This document shows positions 1-9,227 of a DNA stretch of 64,000 nucleotides, in pieces; positions within the stretch are counted from its first letter, which is position 1; every line of letters begins with the position of its first letter. The stretch is from Chitinophaga pinensis (GTDB taxonomy: Bacteria > Bacteroidota > Bacteroidia > Chitinophagales > CAMDFR01). The position numbers and the translations under genes were made by a program. The notes under the pieces are model-generated. The model worked only from the letters and a program-made list of their open reading frames with translations, searched no databases and had not been told where the DNA came from. Where the stretch lies: NCBI GenBank assembly GCA_945897725.1, contig CAMDFR010000003.1:62001-126000 (forward strand). The letters are read 5' to 3'.

Positions 1-669
1 TGCCATGTTCATGGCGTACATGGCTGCTTCGATGAGAATAGTACCACTTCCACACATAGGGTCTAAAAGGTCCTTATCACCCTGCCAACCACTTAACAAG
101 ACTAAGCCTGCAGCTAAGCATTCATTGATAGGCGCCTCATTGGTGTCTTGGCGATAGCCCCTTTTAAAAAGCGGTGCGCCACTTGCATTAAAGGAAATAC
201 AACATTGATCAGTACTGATCCTTACATCAATATAAAGCGTTGGATTTTCGAAATTAACGGAAGGCCTGCTTCCAAATTTTTCTCTAAATCGATCTACAAT
301 CGCATCTTTAGCTTTGTAGGCAACATACTTCGAATGATTAAAAAATTCAGAATTCACCGCGGTGTCAATCATAAAGGTACTGTTCACGGTCATGTATTTC
401 TCCCACTCTATTGCTTTCACTGCATTGTATAATTCTTCTTCTGTACTAGCTGTGAAATAATGAATTGGCATGATAATTTTAATGGCAGTTCGCAGCATTA
501 GATTGGCGGTATATAACAATTTCATATCGCCCGTAAAATCGACTGCGCGTTTGCTTATCACAATATCAGTTGCTCCTATATGATCCAACTCTTTGGCTAA
601 TACAGGCTCCAAACCTTGAAAGGTTCTTGCGGTAAATTTCATTTTTTCAGACTTCAATGCTTCATCCAT
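1..669 (-). CDS. rlmL: THUMP-domain class I SAM-dependent RNA methyltransferase (RlmL-like), 3' part missing
   Basis: Reading leftward, the protein begins MDEALKSEKMKFTARTFQGL and runs off the window at position 1 after 223 codons. It has the N-terminal RNA-binding region typical of RlmL-like enzymes, then the segment GAPLFKRGYR and the start of the methyltransferase fold with DPMCGSGT, the SAM-binding loop of N2-guanine 23S rRNA methyltransferases. Family knowledge suggests it methylates 23S rRNA in the cytoplasm. Two starts are possible. A -7 element at 674-681 would place the transcript start at about 667, so the second Met at 642 (MKFTARTF) is the more likely true start and matches how homologues usually begin. 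The catalytic domain lies mostly outside the window. Confidence 0.87.
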   Translation of the reverse strand, partial: MDEALKSEKMKFTARTFQGLEPVLAKELDHIGATDIVISKRAVDFTGDMKLLYTANLMLRTAIKIIMPIHYFTASTEEELYNAVKAIEWEKYMTVNSTFMIDTAVNSEFFNHSKYVAYKAKDAIVDRFREKFGSRPSVNFENPTLYIDVRISTDQCCISFNASGAPLFKRGYRQDTNEAPINECLAAGLVLLSGWQGDKDLLDPMCGSGTILIEAAMYAMNMA

Positions 670-673
670 TTAG

Positions 674-681
674 CAAAGGTA
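674..681 (-). promoter_or_regulatory. Bacteroidota -7 element upstream of the RlmL-like gene
   Basis: On the minus strand the octamer is TACCTTTG, an exact TAnnTTTG match, ending 4 nt before the ATG at 669. Transcription starting 6-7 nt downstream would begin at or just inside that ATG, which favours the downstream start at 642. No clear -33 TTTG was seen at the usual spacing. Confidence 0.5.
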
Positions 682-814
682 CACAAGATTCCTTGCACAT
701 AGACGATAAGCTATAAATTGTTTATGACACAGAATAATAAGGCCTTGCGCCTATAGATACATGGACAGAATAGCAAATCTTGGATTCAAAAGAAGATTCA
801 CTTTGTAAACCATA

Positions 815-1459
815 TTATGGCTGAACAAAAAATGGATTGTACTTCATTTCGTGTTCAATGGTCGTTGGACCACCATGTCCCGAATAGACGATAGTGTTTG
901 AAGGTAAAGTAAAAAGCTTATTAGAAATAGATTGTAGCAAGGTAGACAAATTACCTCCCGGCAAATCAGCCCTACCAATGCTTTCTCTAAACAATACATC
1001 GCCAGCAACAATAAAATGATCGATAGCGGAATAAAATGAGACACTACCTGGAGAATGACCTGGGGTAAAGATGATATCGAGCGAAGACAATCCAAAAACA
1101 AGTTTATCACCCTCTTTCAGAAAGTTGGAAGGCTCTGGAGACGCTTCACATTCCATTCCAAAAACAGAAGCATAACCTGGCGAAGCTTTCAAATTTTTTA
1201 ATTCATTTTCATGAATTTCTAGACCTAATTTATACTTTTCAGCCACATAGGCATTACCCAATACGTGATCTATATGACAATGCGTATTGATTAAACGAGT
1301 GGGGGTTAAATCCTGTTTTTTGATATATTCATCCAGCATTCTTCGCTCATTCATTGTGCCACAACCTGGATCAATGATAATACACTGCTTACTTTCGTCA
1401 GACAAAACATACGTATTTTCTTGAAAACCGTTGAAAGTAAAATATTGAACCTGAATCAT
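815..1459 (-). CDS. MBL-fold metallo-hydrolase (glyoxalase II-like)
   Basis: This 214-aa cytoplasmic protein carries the metallo-beta-lactamase signature THCHIDH (about residue 59), a second metal-ligand motif TPGHSPGS (about 132), AGDVLFRESIGRADLPGG (about 152, with the bridging Asp) and the late histidine in YSGHGG (about 194). These are the ligands expected for a binuclear zinc or iron site in the glyoxalase II/GloB-like branch. The length is typical of the short single-domain members that lack the C-terminal substrate domain of true GloB, so thioester hydrolysis is possible but the substrate is not settled. It lies upstream of and co-directional with the RlmL-like gene, 145 nt apart. Confidence 0.87.
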   Translation of the reverse strand: MIQVQYFTFNGFQENTYVLSDESKQCIIIDPGCGTMNERRMLDEYIKKQDLTPTRLINTHCHIDHVLGNAYVAEKYKLGLEIHENELKNLKASPGYASVFGMECEASPEPSNFLKEGDKLVFGLSSLDIIFTPGHSPGSVSFYSAIDHFIVAGDVLFRESIGRADLPGGNLSTLLQSISNKLFTLPSNTIVYSGHGGPTTIEHEMKYNPFFVQP

Positions 1460-1560
1460 ATTTTTATTAATTATAGTAGTGAAATGGCAATAAATTCATA
1501 ATTTTATCATGGAACAAAATTCCTTTGAATAATGTTCAGTTTAGGTCACAAAGTTAGTGT

Positions 1561-4500
1561 ATGTATATTCCTTTTATAAATAAAATATCGTTCAAATTTT
1601 TCATCGCCATTACTTGCTGTGTGATGTCAATTGGAAGTATTATTGGACAAACTACAAGCAGTAATTTTGGACAAAACAGAGTACAGTTTCATGACTTTGA
1701 ATGGTCGTTTTATGAAACAGAGCACTTCGATGTTTATTATTACATTGGGGGACAAGATTTAGGCAAATTTGTAATTTTTGATGCCGAACAGGAATACAAA
1801 GATGTGATGCAAATCCTAGACCTTAGATTACGATCTAAGATTAGCATTTTAGTTTATACAGATATTACAGACGTCAATATGACGAATATTGGTATTCGTC
1901 AAGACATTAAAAATGTTGGAGGAACGATTCCCATTCTAGACAATAAAATGCTCTTATATTTTGATGGCAATCACAATCATTTAAGAGAACAGATTCGTGA
2001 AGGATTGGCTAGAATATATACAGAACAAATGGCACAAGGCGTAAGTGCTCAACAAGTACTACAACGCTCCGTAGTACCTGACTTACCACAATGGTATACC
2101 AATGGATTGGTGCAGTACATCTCTAAGGGATGGACACCCGAAGATGATGACAAACTTAGAATGGGTATCAAGTCCAAAAGATTTAAAAAATTTAAACGAC
2201 TCTCTGCGGAGGATGCAAACTTTATTGGAAAAGCATTTTGGAATTATGTGGTGAGTGTCTATGGTAAGGACGCCATGGCAAACTTGTTATACATCACAAG
2301 AATCAATCCGAAAAACCTAGACAATGCTTTTATGTATGCATTGAACAATGGTATAAATGAGTCGTTAAACAAAAGCATGAAGTTCTATACAAAACGATTT
2401 GAGAACATTGAGCTTAATAGCACACCCATCTTAAAATCGAAACTACTTCCGATTCCAACAAAGGAAAAAACTGACTATTACTCATTGACAATAAACGACA
2501 AAGGCAATAAAATAGCCTATGCTTCTAATTTCTTAGGCAGACAAAAATTGCACATTTTTGATTTAAGCACTCAGAAAAAAAAGGTAATATTAAGAAATGG
2601 TTTCAAAACAAACACACTTCTTACAGACCATTCTTATCCTTTGTTAGCCTGGGAGCCAGGAGGAAAAAAGCTCTCTGTAATGTTTGAGAATAGAGACAAT
2701 ATTAAGTTGATGCAATATGATGTAGATAAAAACAAAAAATCAATTAAGCGGGTCACCAAATTTCAAAAAGTGTTTAGCATGAGCTATGGTAGTGACCGTG
2801 GCACCTTATTACTATCGGCAGAACAAAAAGGTCAATGCGACATTTTTTCCTATCAAATAAACAATACCAACACAACTCAAATCACCAATGATTTTTGGGA
2901 TGATTTAGATCCGCATTATATTTCTACTGATGCATATAGAGGGATTGTTTTTACGAGCAACAGAAGAAGCGACACGATTAGAAGTGGTCGAATGGATGTT
3001 GATTTGCCATTAGGACCAATGAATTTATTTTTTTATAGCCCAATAGAGTCGGCCTCATACTATGCAAAGATTACAGACAATAGCACATGGGCTACAGTAG
3101 GTAGTGTTCAAAATTACAACAGCAACTTTATCTCTTATGTAAATAATGAATCTGGCATCAGCAACAGATACATTGCAAAATTTGAAAGCAGTTTTTGGTA
3201 CAATGCCAAAACATATTACATAAGCGATAGCATCAATGAAAGCAGCGATTCGATAACGCTTCCTGAGGCGACACCTATCGATTCATTCATCGAAGATATG
3301 ACAGGAATAAACATTGACTCTGTACATATTTTTCCAGTCTACAAACTAAAAGGATTTCCATATGCCATCAGCAATCAGTTTAATTCAATTGCAGAGCAAA
3401 GTTTTTGTTTTGAAAAATTAAAATCAGCGGAATTATATTTCAATGGAAAAAAGTTTGAATTTTATTTAAACGATTTAGATACTAATTTCAGGGAGAAGGA
3501 TGAGTTTCTACTTTCAAAGATTAATTATAACATTCCTGAAAAGGATTCCCAAGCTACAGACGATGTAAGTATTGTTACAGAAGAGTACCTGTCGGCTATT
3601 GACCATAGCGAATCTCAAAGCTATATCGATAGTTTTGTAGATACGAATAACACACTTTTTTTTCAGACTGAATTTGATGATTGGAATAATACGAGTTCTA
3701 TGAGTGTTAGCATTACTCAATATAGTGCTACCTATTCCACTCCAGATGCCGCTCCCAAGCCAGGTAATGGTTATAAATTTTCTAAAAACAGACCATACTT
3801 AGTTAAGCTCATGATTCATAATGTCGGATTTCAACTCGACAACAAATTACTTATTACTCGTTATGCTCCTTTCAACCCAAGTAATCCTTCTTTCTTGCCT
3901 CAAAACATAGGAGGTCTCATTAATGTTGAAGTAACTGATTTGATGGAGAACTATCACATCACTGGAGGATTCAGGATTCCTTTGATTTCTACACCTGCTT
4001 CTGAATATTATTTGAGTTATGACAATCTCAAAAATCGTCTCGACAAAAAAATAACCTATTACAGATCTGTGTATAATCAGATTCAAAAGGATGACAACAA
4101 AGTTCCATTTGATACTATTGTGTTAAAAGAAGAAAATTTACCACTTCGCTATAGCATCAAAACAAACTATGCAGAAATTTTACTAAAATATCCATTTGAT
4201 GTTTTACAAGGTCTTCGATTTGGGTTTGCCTTTAGAAACGACAAGTATATCTACAAGGCAACCAATGAACAATCACTGAGGTTATCCAATTATGCTACCA
4301 ATTGGCTTAGTTTTAAAATCGAATATGTCTATGACAATACCTTTGATTTAGCAACCAACCTTAGAGAAGGCACTAGATTTAGATTCTTTACTGAGTTACA
4401 TAAAGAAATACCCACCAAGGATACAAAAATCACTAAATCATTTAATGCAAAACTACCTCGTTGGAACAATGCATACTTCGGTATTATTGGAGCTGATATC

Positions 4501-5088
4501 AGGCACTATCAAAAATTATATAAGAATATCATTTTTGCAGCGAGACTTTCATGGAGCTCTTCTTTTGGCACAAAGAAAATGATCTATTATTTAGGAGGAG
4601 TGGAAGGTGGAATTTTTCCTCGTTTCAATCAAACAACCCCTATCAATGTCAATAACAATTATGCTTTTCAAAGTCTCGCTACCGATTTACGTGGCTTCAA
4701 TCAAAATATTAGAAATGGAAATTCAGTAGTTTTAGTAAATGCAGAATTTCGAATCCCTGTTTTTACAACATTCAGCAATGTAACCCTTCGAAGTCAGTTT
4801 TTAAGAAACTTCCAATTAGTTGCCTTTTGCGATATTGGTACCGCTTGGGAAGGTATCAGTCCTTTTAACAAAGATAATCCCCTGTATCAAAATGTGATTA
4901 GAGACCCTTTCAACTCTCCGGTTATTGTAAGAATATATCAATACAGAAATCCTATCGTAGCTGGATTTGGACCTGGGTTAAGGACAAGTATTTTCGGCTA
5001 TTTTACGCGACTAGACCTTGCTTGGGGTTATGATGGGAACAAAATCACCTCTCCTAAAGTACATCTGTCATTCAATCTAGATTTTTAA
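1561..5088 (+). CDS. Peptidase-MA-like / TolB-propeller / outer-membrane barrel fusion protein
   Basis: The protein has 1175 aa and a signal peptide (hydrophobic stretch about residues 10-28, ending near IGQT). Residues about 35-260 resemble the peptidase MA-like domain of Bacteroidota Tol-type proteins (FGQNRVQFHDFEWSFYET). Residues about 300-500 are PD40-like propeller blades (NKIAYASNFLGRQKLHIFD, GIVFTSNRR). The last 250 or so residues resemble an Omp85/BamA-type barrel: YYLGGVEGG, LRGF and a C-terminal strand ending in Phe (LSFNLDF). Where a zinc peptidase would have HExxH, the sequence reads REGLARIYTEQM, so catalysis seems lost. A role in the outer membrane is inferred. It is convergent with the helicase gene 26 nt downstream. 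Annotation pipelines often call such proteins TolB-like or biopolymer transporter Tol. Confidence 0.75.
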   Translation: MYIPFINKISFKFFIAITCCVMSIGSIIGQTTSSNFGQNRVQFHDFEWSFYETEHFDVYYYIGGQDLGKFVIFDAEQEYKDVMQILDLRLRSKISILVYTDITDVNMTNIGIRQDIKNVGGTIPILDNKMLLYFDGNHNHLREQIREGLARIYTEQMAQGVSAQQVLQRSVVPDLPQWYTNGLVQYISKGWTPEDDDKLRMGIKSKRFKKFKRLSAEDANFIGKAFWNYVVSVYGKDAMANLLYITRINPKNLDNAFMYALNNGINESLNKSMKFYTKRFENIELNSTPILKSKLLPIPTKEKTDYYSLTINDKGNKIAYASNFLGRQKLHIFDLSTQKKKVILRNGFKTNTLLTDHSYPLLAWEPGGKKLSVMFENRDNIKLMQYDVDKNKKSIKRVTKFQKVFSMSYGSDRGTLLLSAEQKGQCDIFSYQINNTNTTQITNDFWDDLDPHYISTDAYRGIVFTSNRRSDTIRSGRMDVDLPLGPMNLFFYSPIESASYYAKITDNSTWATVGSVQNYNSNFISYVNNESGISNRYIAKFESSFWYNAKTYYISDSINESSDSITLPEATPIDSFIEDMTGINIDSVHIFPVYKLKGFPYAISNQFNSIAEQSFCFEKLKSAELYFNGKKFEFYLNDLDTNFREKDEFLLSKINYNIPEKDSQATDDVSIVTEEYLSAIDHSESQSYIDSFVDTNNTLFFQTEFDDWNNTSSMSVSITQYSATYSTPDAAPKPGNGYKFSKNRPYLVKLMIHNVGFQLDNKLLITRYAPFNPSNPSFLPQNIGGLINVEVTDLMENYHITGGFRIPLISTPASEYYLSYDNLKNRLDKKITYYRSVYNQIQKDDNKVPFDTIVLKEENLPLRYSIKTNYAEILLKYPFDVLQGLRFGFAFRNDKYIYKATNEQSLRLSNYATNWLSFKIEYVYDNTFDLATNLREGTRFRFFTELHKEIPTKDTKITKSFNAKLPRWNNAYFGIIGADIRHYQKLYKNIIFAARLSWSSSFGTKKMIYYLGGVEGGIFPRFNQTTPINVNNNYAFQSLATDLRGFNQNIRNGNSVVLVNAEFRIPVFTTFSNVTLRSQFLRNFQLVAFCDIGTAWEGISPFNKDNPLYQNVIRDPFNSPVIVRIYQYRNPIVAGFGPGLRTSIFGYFTRLDLAWGYDGNKITSPKVHLSFNLDF

Positions 5089-5114
5089 GAAAGGACGTCG
5101 ATTGACTTCATAAG

Positions 5115-6347
5115 CTAACGCTTTTTTTTTCTTTTTTTTTGCTTCATTTCAGCAGCCTCATCAAGAAGTTTTTGCCAATTAGTATTGACCTCCTCGGTTA
5201 AGGCTAAAGTCATTCTATAATCACTTTTATCAATTTCCATCTGCTTGATCTCTTTTCCTAGAAAACCTTGAATCATTTCTAAGACAGGCTTTTCTTCAGG
5301 TGCACAAAAAGTAAGTGCATGACCTCTTTCTGCACCCCTTCCTGTTCTTCCCACTCTATGAACATAATTTTCAGGTACATCAGGTAAGTCGTAATTGATG
5401 ACATAATGAATACCAGGAATATCAATACCTCTAGCAGAAATATCAGTCGCAATTAATACTTTAATATCACCTTTCCTAAATAACTCCATCACTTCAAGCC
5501 TGTCTTCTTGATGTTTATCGCCATGCATCGTTAATGTTTTTATATCCACTCTTTCCATGGCTTTCGCAACTCTTTCGGCCCTTACTTTTGTACGCACAAA
5601 GACCAATATTTTACTTTCTATTTTTTCTCTGATCATCCTTTCAAGAAAAAAGCGTTTATCATCCATCTCTATGTATGCCACTTGATGGTCTACATTTTTA
5701 GATACAGGATCCTTTGGCGAAAGTTGAATGCGGATTGGATTTTTGACAATAGAATAAGCTAAGTCCTTTATTTTTTCGTCTATGGTTGCTGAGAAAAACA
5801 ATGTTTGATGTTTACGTGGTAGATGTTTAATCACATCTTCTATGTCCTTGATGAATCCAAGCGCTAGCATATGATCTGCTTCATCTAAGATTAAAACTTC
5901 CGTCTCGCTCATATCCAAATATCCCTGAGCTCTCAAGTCAAACATCCTTCCAGGGGTACTAATCAATATATCAACGCCTTTCTTTAAGGCTTCGATTTGA
6001 ATGGTTTGATCTGCGCCTCCAAAAGTGGTAAGAATATTCAGTGGTAACGACTTTGCTATCTTTGAAAACACTTCCGAAATTTGAACAGCAAGCTCACGAG
6101 TAGGCACCATCACCAAACATCGTACACTCTTATTATCGCGATGACGCCTTTTCGTGTATAGTTTATCAATAATTGGAATGGCGAAGGCCGCTGTCTTACC
6201 AGTTCCCGTTTGCGCAATGGCGAGCACATCTTCTCCTTTCATGATCGAAGGAATGCTCTTATATTGAATATCAGTTGGCTTGAGAAACCCTAGCTCATGG
6301 AGGTTTTTCTTGATTCTATCAGAAATATGGTATTGAGAAAACTTCAT
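5115..6347 (-). CDS. rhlE: DEAD-box ATP-dependent RNA helicase
   Basis: The 410-aa protein has the full set of helicase motifs in order: Q motif (GFLKPTDIQ, about residue 21), motif I AQTGTGKT (45), Ia PTRELA, Ib TPGR, II DEAD (about 155), III SAT (about 187), V ATDISARGIDIP (about 300) and VI HRVGRTGRG (about 330). It ends in a lysine/arginine-rich tail (KQKKRKKKR), which helps RNA binding in RhlE-type helicases. It would unwind short RNA duplexes in ribosome assembly or RNA decay. The tail accounts for the long T runs at 5121-5140. A -7 element lies 7 nt upstream of the start codon, so the transcript may have almost no leader. The subfamily (RhlE rather than SrmB/CshA) is assigned on length and motif layout only. 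Confidence 0.9.
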   Translation of the reverse strand: MKFSQYHISDRIKKNLHELGFLKPTDIQYKSIPSIMKGEDVLAIAQTGTGKTAAFAIPIIDKLYTKRRHRDNKSVRCLVMVPTRELAVQISEVFSKIAKSLPLNILTTFGGADQTIQIEALKKGVDILISTPGRMFDLRAQGYLDMSETEVLILDEADHMLALGFIKDIEDVIKHLPRKHQTLFFSATIDEKIKDLAYSIVKNPIRIQLSPKDPVSKNVDHQVAYIEMDDKRFFLERMIREKIESKILVFVRTKVRAERVAKAMERVDIKTLTMHGDKHQEDRLEVMELFRKGDIKVLIATDISARGIDIPGIHYVINYDLPDVPENYVHRVGRTGRGAERGHALTFCAPEEKPVLEMIQGFLGKEIKQMEIDKSDYRMTLALTEEVNTNWQKLLDEAAEMKQKKRKKKR

Positions 6348-6354
6348 GTGTATA

Positions 6355-6362
6355 CAAAAGTA
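6355..6362 (-). promoter_or_regulatory. Bacteroidota -7 element of the DEAD-box helicase gene
   Basis: TACTTTTG on the minus strand is an exact TAnnTTTG match, ending 7 nt before the ATG at 6347. If used, it predicts a leaderless or nearly leaderless mRNA. The -33 TTTG is not obvious. Confidence 0.5.
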
Positions 6363-6474
6363 CGAAATATATTATAGCCAATCAGCTTTTACCGCTACCG
6401 ATTATTGATCGCTCCAACGAACTTCATCTACATGATGTCTTTTAATTTTCTTTCTTTGCATTTGATAAGCTAGC

Positions 6475-7395
6475 ATGTCTACAAAATTAAAAGTACATCT
6501 GTCCTTACTTGCCGTGAATCTCATTTATGGAGCTAATTATGCTATTGCCAAGATGGCAATGCCTGAGTTTATTAGTCCTTTTGCTTTTATTTTAATTAGG
6601 GTTGGCATGGGTTCTTTATTCTACTTCTTATTGTATGCAATATTTGTTCGCGAGAAGATAAACCTAAAAGACATTCCACTATTCTTGATATGTGGACTTT
6701 TTGGGGTTGCCATTAATCAAATTTGTTTTTTCAAGGGATTGAGCCTTACCAACGAAATCAATGCATCCTTATTGATGATTACCACCCCCATTCTTGTTGT
6801 TATTTTTTCTGCGTTTATTGCTAGGGAAAAAATCTCCACATTAAATGTTACAGGCATTGGTCTTGGAGTTTTAGGTGCACTTCTCATTCTAAAAGGGAAG
6901 GGTTCTTTTTTTACCTTCTCTTCTTCCACGATGCTTGGTGATACTTATATTTTTATCAATGCCATTTCCTATAGTTTATACCTAGTGATCGTAAAAAAAT
7001 TAATGAAGAGGTATCATCCAATCACAGTTATCTGTTTCGTTTTTATGGCTGGCTTCATTCCAGTTTTTTTTACAGGCTGGCATGAGTTATCTCAGGTAAA
7101 GTGGCAACATTTCACACCCATGGTTTGGTATAGCATTGCGTTTGTAGTTGTCTTTACTACCTTTTTCGCATACCTCTTAAACGTTTTTGCCTTAAAAAAA
7201 ACCTCCCCATCTTTGGTTGGCATCTACATTTACTCCCAACCTATTTTTGCGACAATGATCAGTATCATCATGAAAAAAGAAGCCTTGCAAGAACTCACAA
7301 TTGTAGCTGCTTTATTGATTTTTGGTGGTGTGTATTTGGCGAACAAAGCCAATACCAAGGTGGAGGAAGAGAACATCTTAGAAGAAGTCAAATAA
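6475..7395 (+). CDS. EamA-family (drug/metabolite) transporter
   Basis: This 306-aa protein is almost entirely membrane segments, about ten in two five-helix halves, as in the EamA/DMT superfamily. Visible family traits are VNLIYGANYAIAK near the N-terminus, the conserved segment LLMITTPILVVIFSAFIARE ending the first repeat and SPSLVGIYIYSQPIFATMI in the second. It sits in the inner membrane and probably exports a small metabolite or amino acid; the substrate cannot be read from sequence. It is convergent with rsmI, with only 7 nt between the two stops. Confidence 0.85.
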   Translation: MSTKLKVHLSLLAVNLIYGANYAIAKMAMPEFISPFAFILIRVGMGSLFYFLLYAIFVREKINLKDIPLFLICGLFGVAINQICFFKGLSLTNEINASLLMITTPILVVIFSAFIAREKISTLNVTGIGLGVLGALLILKGKGSFFTFSSSTMLGDTYIFINAISYSLYLVIVKKLMKRYHPITVICFVFMAGFIPVFFTGWHELSQVKWQHFTPMVWYSIAFVVVFTTFFAYLLNVFALKKTSPSLVGIYIYSQPIFATMISIIMKKEALQELTIVAALLIFGGVYLANKANTKVEEENILEEVK

Positions 7396-7402
7396 TCGAG
7401 CT

Positions 7403-8074
7403 TTATTCCTTTCCCGCAACAATCAACACAATTTCTCCTTTGGGAGGTTTTGTGGTATAGTGGATGGAAAGCTCCTGAATAGAGCCTTTTCTATGCTCTT
7501 CAAACATTTTGGAAATCTCTCTGCTTACACATGCTTTTCTATCTGGCCCAAAATATTCTGACATCTGTTCTAAAGTCTTCACCAATCGAAACGGTGATTC
7601 ATAAAAAACCATTGTGCGTTCTTCTTCTTTCAGCACATTAAACTTTGTTTGTCTTCCCTTTTTCAGCGGCAAAAATCCTTCAAAACAAAACCTATCACAA
7701 GGCAAACCACTACTCACCAAAGCTGGCACAAATGCAGTAGCTCCTGGTAAAGTTTCAACCTCTATTCCTTTTTCTACGCAAGCTCTTGCTAAATAAAATC
7801 CAGGATCTGAAATGCCTGGTGTGCCTGCATCTGAAACCAAACCAACAACTGCTCCTGCTAATATTCTGTGTACGATATTTTCCGTAGTTTGATGTTCATT
7901 ATGTTGATGATGGGAAGTTATGCTTCTATCAATTTGAAAATGTTGCAGCAACTTCTTAGTCTGACGTGTATCCTCTGCCAGCAAAATATCGACTTCCTTT
8001 AACATGCGCAGCGCACGAAGCGTGATGTCTTCCAAATTGCCTATTGGTGTTGGTATAAGAATTAGTTTGGACAC
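7403..8074 (-). CDS. rsmI: 16S rRNA (cytidine1402-2'-O)-methyltransferase RsmI
   Basis: The 223-aa protein opens with LILIPTPIGNLEDITLRAL and has LLAEDTR, SDAGTPGISDPG and PGATAFVPALVSSGLP, all hallmarks of the tetrapyrrole-methylase-fold RsmI family. It uses SAM to 2'-O-methylate C1402 in the decoding centre of 16S rRNA. It is shorter than the E. coli enzyme (about 286 aa) because the small C-terminal domain is absent, as is common in Bacteroidota. It lies downstream of purS on the same strand. Confidence 0.94.
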   Translation of the reverse strand: MSKLILIPTPIGNLEDITLRALRMLKEVDILLAEDTRQTKKLLQHFQIDRSITSHHQHNEHQTTENIVHRILAGAVVGLVSDAGTPGISDPGFYLARACVEKGIEVETLPGATAFVPALVSSGLPCDRFCFEGFLPLKKGRQTKFNVLKEEERTMVFYESPFRLVKTLEQMSEYFGPDRKACVSREISKMFEEHRKGSIQELSIHYTTKPPKGEIVLIVAGKE

Positions 8075-8122
8075 AGAAATAAATATTATAACGGAATACG
8101 AATGATGCTTCGCTATGGAATG

Positions 8123-8374
8123 CTAATGTGCTTGAATACTAAAAGTGTATCCTTCCATAATTGCATTTGCTAACAATTTTTTACAAGCCTCTTCTATTTT
8201 AGCGCTTGCCTCAGCCTCATCTTTTGCTTCTAATTTTAAGGAGATCTGTTTGCCAATTCTCACATCGTTTACTGCGTTCAATCCTAGTGAATGCAAACCA
8301 TGTAGCACTGCTTTTCCTTGTGGATCGAGCAATTCTTTATGTGGCATAATACTAATGGTAGCGGTAAATTCCAT
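8123..8374 (-). CDS. purS: Phosphoribosylformylglycinamidine synthase subunit PurS
   Basis: The small protein starts MEFTATISIMPHKELLDPQG and has the PurS core: a central VRIGKQISLKL strand followed by an acidic helix (EAEASAKIEEACKKLLAN). PurS bridges PurL and PurQ in the FGAM synthetase complex of purine synthesis. I take the ATG at 8374 (83 aa). A longer reading from 8413 is contradicted by a -7 element at 8393-8400, which puts the transcript start near 8387; the ATG at 8383 remains possible. No purL or purQ is nearby, so the gene is separated from its partners. pssA lies upstream and rsmI downstream. Confidence 0.88.
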   Translation of the reverse strand: MEFTATISIMPHKELLDPQGKAVLHGLHSLGLNAVNDVRIGKQISLKLEAKDEAEASAKIEEACKKLLANAIMEGYTFSIQAH

Positions 8375-8392
8375 ATTATTCATTTTATAATA

Positions 8393-8400
8393 CAAAAGTA
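8393..8400 (-). promoter_or_regulatory. Bacteroidota -7 element of purS
   Basis: TACTTTTG on the minus strand exactly matches TAnnTTTG, 18 nt upstream of the chosen purS start. It lies inside the longest possible purS reading frame and therefore helps to decide the start. No clear -33 was found. Confidence 0.5.
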
Positions 8401-8452
8401 ATGAATGTTTCATGAATCGCGTAAAGTAATCTACTAACCCACGTTCAATTCG

Positions 8453-9196
8453 CTACTCCGAGCTTGGTACCTTGCGCTTAGTCATGTGAATGACCAAAGA
8501 GAGCACGATATACAATAACACTACCATGCATGCAGCAAAGACCTTAAAATAAAGGAACAAAGCGAAGGAGACCAATAAGAAAAGATACCTTACTTCATTT
8601 CCTTTCCATTGATAATTTTTAAACTTAAAACTAAACATTGGAATTTCTGCAATTAGTAAAAAGGAGGACATAAGAATAAGAAAGACCACTAGAAAAATAT
8701 GACCTGTAAAAGTGTATTGATGAGCATTGTGCAATGCTAGATACCCCATCCAAAAAATAGTATTGGCTGGGGTCGCCAATCCAATAAAGTGATCCGATTG
8801 CCTTTCATCAAGATTAAACTTCGCTAATCGTAGAATTGAAAATAAAGGAATCAGGAAAGCAAGAAACTTAACGCTATCAAATAGTAGTCCATAAGAAGTG
8901 AACAATTCTTCTGGCATCAAAGGACTATTTCCTTGCAATAACATAAAGACAGCGACACCGGGTACCACCCCAAAACTAATGGCATCAGCCAAAGAATCCA
9001 ATTGTTTTCCTAAGTCAGAATTACTATTAAATTTACGAGCGGCAAAACCGTCGAAAAAATCTGCCACTAAGGAAAAAAGAGTACAATAGAAAGCATACTC
9101 ATAATTGGCCGAAAAAAGCATCACCAAAGCACAACATCCAAAAAATGCATTGATGAGTGTCAAGATGTTTGCTATGCTAAAAAGTTTAAACCGCAT
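8453..9196 (-). CDS. pssA: CDP-diacylglycerol-serine O-phosphatidyltransferase (CDP-alcohol phosphatidyltransferase family)
   Basis: The 247-aa membrane protein has the catalytic CDP-alcohol motif DG-x2-AR-x8-G-x3-D-x3-D, seen as DGFAARKFNSNSDLGKQLDS followed by LAD (about residues 48-71), with the two final aspartates needed for metal and base catalysis. About seven hydrophobic helices follow. In Bacteroidota this form makes phosphatidylserine, the precursor of phosphatidylethanolamine, at the inner membrane. It lies 31 nt downstream of the aminopeptidase gene and probably shares its transcript. Confidence 0.9.
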   Translation of the reverse strand: MRFKLFSIANILTLINAFFGCCALVMLFSANYEYAFYCTLFSLVADFFDGFAARKFNSNSDLGKQLDSLADAISFGVVPGVAVFMLLQGNSPLMPEELFTSYGLLFDSVKFLAFLIPLFSILRLAKFNLDERQSDHFIGLATPANTIFWMGYLALHNAHQYTFTGHIFLVVFLILMSSFLLIAEIPMFSFKFKNYQWKGNEVRYLFLLVSFALFLYFKVFAACMVVLLYIVLSLVIHMTKRKVPSSE

Positions 9197-9227
9197 GTGT
9201 TTAATTATAAAATATGAGCTAAGACTA

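Noticed and set aside
148-432. Plus-strand 94-codon open frame over the RlmL-like gene
   Set aside because: It lies fully antisense to a well-supported methyltransferase and has no recognisable motif.
5121-5140. Long T runs at the end of the helicase gene considered as a terminator
   Set aside because: They encode the lysine-rich C-terminal tail of the helicase on the minus strand and have no hairpin.
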